DNA of 64,000 bases from Hydrogenispora ethanolica. GTDB taxonomy: Bacteria > Bacillota > UBA4882 > UBA8346. The notes under the pieces were generated by a model. The model saw nothing but the letters and a program-made list of their open reading frames with translations, was not told the DNA's origin and ran no database searches. Location of the stretch: assembly GCF_004340685.1 (NCBI RefSeq), contig NZ_SLUN01000020.1:8001-72000 (forward strand), read 5' to 3'. Both the position numbers and the translations under genes were made by a program. Shown here one piece after another: positions 61,171 to 64,000 of this stretch (position 1 is the stretch's first letter; every line of letters starts with the position of its first letter).

Positions 61171-63576
61171 TTATTGGTCCTGGAATTGGAGGCCCTGTTC
61201 CCGGGTGGGCGGCGCCTCTCCGACCAGGATGTCCACCCGGCGGTTGAGCGCCCAGGCTTCCTCGTCGTGTCCCGGTTTGAGCGGATGCTCCTTACCGTAA
61301 GCGTAGATGGTGATCCGTTTGGGGTCGATCCCCTGACGGACCAGGTACTCCTGCACCGCCTCGCTGCGCCGTCTGGAAAGATTCAGGTTATATTCCTGGC
61401 TGCCCCGCTCGTCGGTATGCCCGCCCAACAAAATGTAAAGCTGCGGGTTGGCCTGGAGAATGGCCAGGTTCTGTTCGGCGCTGGCCAGCTGGTCAGCGCG
61501 GAGATTCGCCTTATCGAAATCAAAGTAAATCGCTTTGAGGCGTTCATTCAGCTCCAAGGCGGACGGAACGAAGACCTCCACCGTAAAGCCGTCCTTCAGG
61601 ACTCCGCTGCGGCCCCGGGAATCGGTCACCACCACATCATACTGGCCTGGCGGCTGGTCCTTGATATCAAAATAACCGCTCAGCTTGGAGGCGCCCTCCA
61701 GCTTGAGGTTGAGTCCGGGCAGGCTGATGCCGCCGTTATTTCCCACCAGTTTGGCGGTGGAGCCACTGTCAAAGTTGGCCCCGGAGATGGTCAGCAAAAC
61801 CTTGCCATTGTTAAAGCCCCGGTCCGGCGTGACTCCTTTGACCGACGGTTCCAGCGACTTGACGGTGAAGCCGTTCTTTAAGACGCCGGACTTCCCGTCA
61901 GTATTGGTCACCTTGACATCATACGTTCCGGCGGAAGCGTCTTTGAGATCGACGATGCCGGTGATGCGGGTCGGGGATACCACTTGCGGCCGGAGCACCG
62001 ACAGCGTCGTCCGGTCATTGCTGAAAACCACCGTAGCTCCGGGCCGGAATCCGGTCCCGGCCAGATCGACGCTGACCACGATGGTATCGGCCACGCCGTT
62101 TGCCGGCTGCACCAACGTCACCGTCGGCGCCGGATATTCCGCGACGAAGGCTCCGCGCAATTCAGCGGCTTTGCCGTCATCGTTGGCGACTCGCACATCA
62201 TACCCGCCGGCCGCGGCGCCCTCCAGGTTCAAGCGGCACACGATCAGATTGTCGTTGATCACTTTGACGTCATTCGCGGCGATCTTCCGGTCCTTGCCGA
62301 CGAAAGTGACGGAGGCGCCCGGACGGAATCCGGCGCCGTCCAAGGTGACTTTATCAACGGTGGTACCGATCTGGCCGTTCTGCGGCCGGACCGCTTGGAG
62401 CGCCGGCCCGGGATACTCCACTGCGAAGCCCCCGTCCACCGTGGCGGATTTGCCGTCATCATTGCGGACCACCAGATCATAGTTGCCGACCGGCGCGTCG
62501 GCCAGATCCAGCCGGCAGCGGATCTGCTCATCGCCGGAGACCTTGACCTCCGTGGCCTGGATCGTACCATCTTTGCCGGTCAAGCTGACCGTGGCTCCCG
62601 GTCGGAAACCCTTTCCGACCAGGGTAAGCTGTTCGATGGTTGTCCCCCGGGAACCGCCGCGCGGTTGAACGGAATCGACCCTCGGGCCGGGGTATTCCAG
62701 CGTGAAGCCCTCGGTTAACGTTCCCGATTTTCCATCGTCATTGGTAACTTTCACATCATAGATCCCGGTGGCCTTGCCCGCCAGGTCCAATTCGCCAACC
62801 ATTCGGCTATCGGAAACCACGTTCACCTGGGTGGCGCGGATCTCCGCCCCGGACTTGAGCAGGCTCACCGTCGCCCCCGGACGGAAGCCTTTTCCCGTCA
62901 GCTCAAAGGCGGTGGCGGTGCCGGCGGTCCCGCGCGCAGGCGCGATGGCCAATACCGTCGGTCCCAGGTTCTCTACTAAAAAGGCATCGGCCAGGCTCCC
63001 GGATTTACCGTCCTCATTCACAACCTTGACGGAGTACATTCCCGGGGCGGCGTTTTTGAGATCAAATTCGCAACTGATTTGGGAGTTGGATAAGACTTTG
63101 ACATTGGTCGCGCCAATATCCATCCGCTGGCCGCTCAATAACACTCTGGCCCCGGGCCGGAAATTCTTCCCCTCAAGGTCAGTGATGACAGCCACCGAAT
63201 TCAGTACCGCTTGACCAGGGGTGATCGCCGCTACCTGCGGCACCGGATCCTCAATCGTGAAACCACTGCGCAATGTCGCGGATTTCTTCTTTCTCACCAC
63301 GACGACGTCCCAGGCGCCGGCTTTCCGCCCTTTCAAGTCGAACTGACAGCGCAGCTGTTTTTTGGAGATCAGCTGAATCGCGGTGCCGTCAATATCGGCC
63401 TCTCCAGCCCGGGCTAACTTTACGGTCGTGTCCTTGGAGAAGTTTTTCCCTTCCACTGTCACGGTTACGGTCGTATTGCTCAATCCCCCATTCGGGGCAA
63501 CCGTGGTGATGCCAGGTGCCGGGCTGAATAGCAGCAAAAACAGAACCAAAAGCCCGGCGATGACCTTCCCGTCCAT
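61171..63576 (-). CDS. IPT/TIG-repeat protein with OmpA-like C-terminus
   Basis: An 801-residue exported protein. After a signal peptide (VIAGLLVLFLLLFSPAPG) there are about seven Ig-like IPT/TIG modules of roughly 92 residues, each starting with a phrase such as PGPRVDSVQPRGGSRGTT and containing KGFRPGATV. The C-terminus, about residues 665-790, is an OmpA/Pal domain (IYFDFDKANLR, GGHTDERGSQEYNLNLSRRR, NRRVDILV) that binds peptidoglycan. In a diderm this would stand between wall and outer surface. A strong GGAGGG site precedes the ATG. Confidence 0.88.
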   Translation of the reverse strand: MDGKVIAGLLVLFLLLFSPAPGITTVAPNGGLSNTTVTVTVEGKNFSKDTTVKLARAGEADIDGTAIQLISKKQLRCQFDLKGRKAGAWDVVVVRKKKSATLRSGFTIEDPVPQVAAITPGQAVLNSVAVITDLEGKNFRPGARVLLSGQRMDIGATNVKVLSNSQISCEFDLKNAAPGMYSVKVVNEDGKSGSLADAFLVENLGPTVLAIAPARGTAGTATAFELTGKGFRPGATVSLLKSGAEIRATQVNVVSDSRMVGELDLAGKATGIYDVKVTNDDGKSGTLTEGFTLEYPGPRVDSVQPRGGSRGTTIEQLTLVGKGFRPGATVSLTGKDGTIQATEVKVSGDEQIRCRLDLADAPVGNYDLVVRNDDGKSATVDGGFAVEYPGPALQAVRPQNGQIGTTVDKVTLDGAGFRPGASVTFVGKDRKIAANDVKVINDNLIVCRLNLEGAAAGGYDVRVANDDGKAAELRGAFVAEYPAPTVTLVQPANGVADTIVVSVDLAGTGFRPGATVVFSNDRTTLSVLRPQVVSPTRITGIVDLKDASAGTYDVKVTNTDGKSGVLKNGFTVKSLEPSVKGVTPDRGFNNGKVLLTISGANFDSGSTAKLVGNNGGISLPGLNLKLEGASKLSGYFDIKDQPPGQYDVVVTDSRGRSGVLKDGFTVEVFVPSALELNERLKAIYFDFDKANLRADQLASAEQNLAILQANPQLYILLGGHTDERGSQEYNLNLSRRRSEAVQEYLVRQGIDPKRITIYAYGKEHPLKPGHDEEAWALNRRVDILVGEAPPTREQGLQFQDQ

Positions 63577-63969
63577 CGTTCTCCCTCCTTAAACCTTTAT
63601 TTTGCATGGCAGAGCATTGCATAATCTTGAACCTCATTCTGGTCCGGAAATGGATAACGATAGCCGGTTTGTCTATTTATTATTGCGGCCGCAGGATGAT
63701 TTGTTCAGAATTATGCGATTCTCTATTGTAAAAACTTTCGTAAAAACCCTCCGATTTCCTATCCATTTTACAATTTTGTAACATTAAATTTTGCCAATTC
63801 CGACTTCGTACCAGAATCAGTAAATTATTGTCGGTCTTCCTTTACGATTCGGCCATTTCCGCTTCTTATAGAATACTTGGAACAAATTTCATACGAGATC
63901 GTTTATTCGTGTTGGAGTTGAAAAAATATCCCCAATTTTGAGTCAAGCTCAGGAGCCGGAGGTTGGAAG
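63577..63969. other. Divergent intergenic region
   Basis: About 390 bases of AT-rich sequence between the IPT/OmpA gene on the minus strand and a plus-strand start. It should contain promoters for both, but none is clear enough to name. Confidence 0.4.
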
Positions 63970-64000
63970 ATGTTCGAAGGACTGACTGTCGTCACCGAAG
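63970..64000 (+). CDS. Start of a coding region cut by the window edge
   Basis: ATG at 63970 with GGAGG seven bases upstream, reading MFEGLTVVTE to the window end. Too short to identify. Confidence 0.5.
   Translation, partial: MFEGLTVVTE

Overview
The window looks like a chromosome segment from a diderm, probably spore-forming member of the Bacillota (Firmicutes). A lipid A / LPS synthesis and transport locus (lpxC, fabZ, lpxA, lpxI, lptC, lptA, lptB, an LptF/G permease and an LptD-like barrel), an SLH-anchored porin and an OmpA-type lipoprotein-like protein imply an outer membrane. SPOCS/DUF3794 proteins, one with a LysM (SipL type), and the SCIFF ranthipeptide pair point to clostridial-type, spore-forming Bacillota. 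A Limnochordia/Hydrogenispora-like lineage would fit, but this is inference from gene content only.

Layout. Positions 1-12,000 are an AT-rich accessory island on the minus strand. It holds an IS21-type element whose istA has an in-frame stop, then a type I restriction-modification operon read from a clear sigma-A-type promoter: small HTH protein, hsdM, hsdS, a DUF3644/HEPN protein, hsdR and an ABC-type ATPase. The ATPase and HEPN protein make this more than a plain R-M system. From about 12,168 the DNA becomes GC-rich core-like: a 23S rRNA methyltransferase, a membrane protein, the SCIFF operon (58-residue Cys protein, tRNA-Ala, scfA, hairpin, scfB) and an orphan DNA methyltransferase.

Positions 17,495-29,911 form the envelope locus, driven at its upstream end by a perfect TTGACA-N17-TATAAT promoter in front of lpxC and divided by a strong palindromic terminator between lpxA and lpxI. 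lpxD, lpxB, lpxK and Kdo genes are not in the window. Just upstream lies an unusual ABC transporter: a polar-amino-acid-type ATPase with a permease carrying about 650 residues outside the membrane. Positions 33,809-40,802 hold a DUF3794 protein, an SDR enzyme, a 21-bp-period tandem array of GATCGATC and a TetR-regulated RND efflux pair with a visible operator. Positions 41,000-51,900 carry small hypotheticals, a uvsE remnant, a DUF362 protein, the SipL-like protein, a LysM/peptidoglycan-binding protein, citramalate synthase, a ZIP transporter, a small DMT-type protein and a CheY-like regulator, with five copies of two short inverted-repeat families in and just upstream of this stretch. Positions 52,276-54,897 hold a GlgA-like glycosyltransferase and a maltokinase. 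The remainder has tRNA methyltransferase, isochorismatase-like hydrolase, acetyltransferase, a second 21-bp-period array, the glnK-amtB ammonium pair and a large IPT/TIG-OmpA surface protein.

All assignments are from reading motifs, spacing and context; no database search was run.
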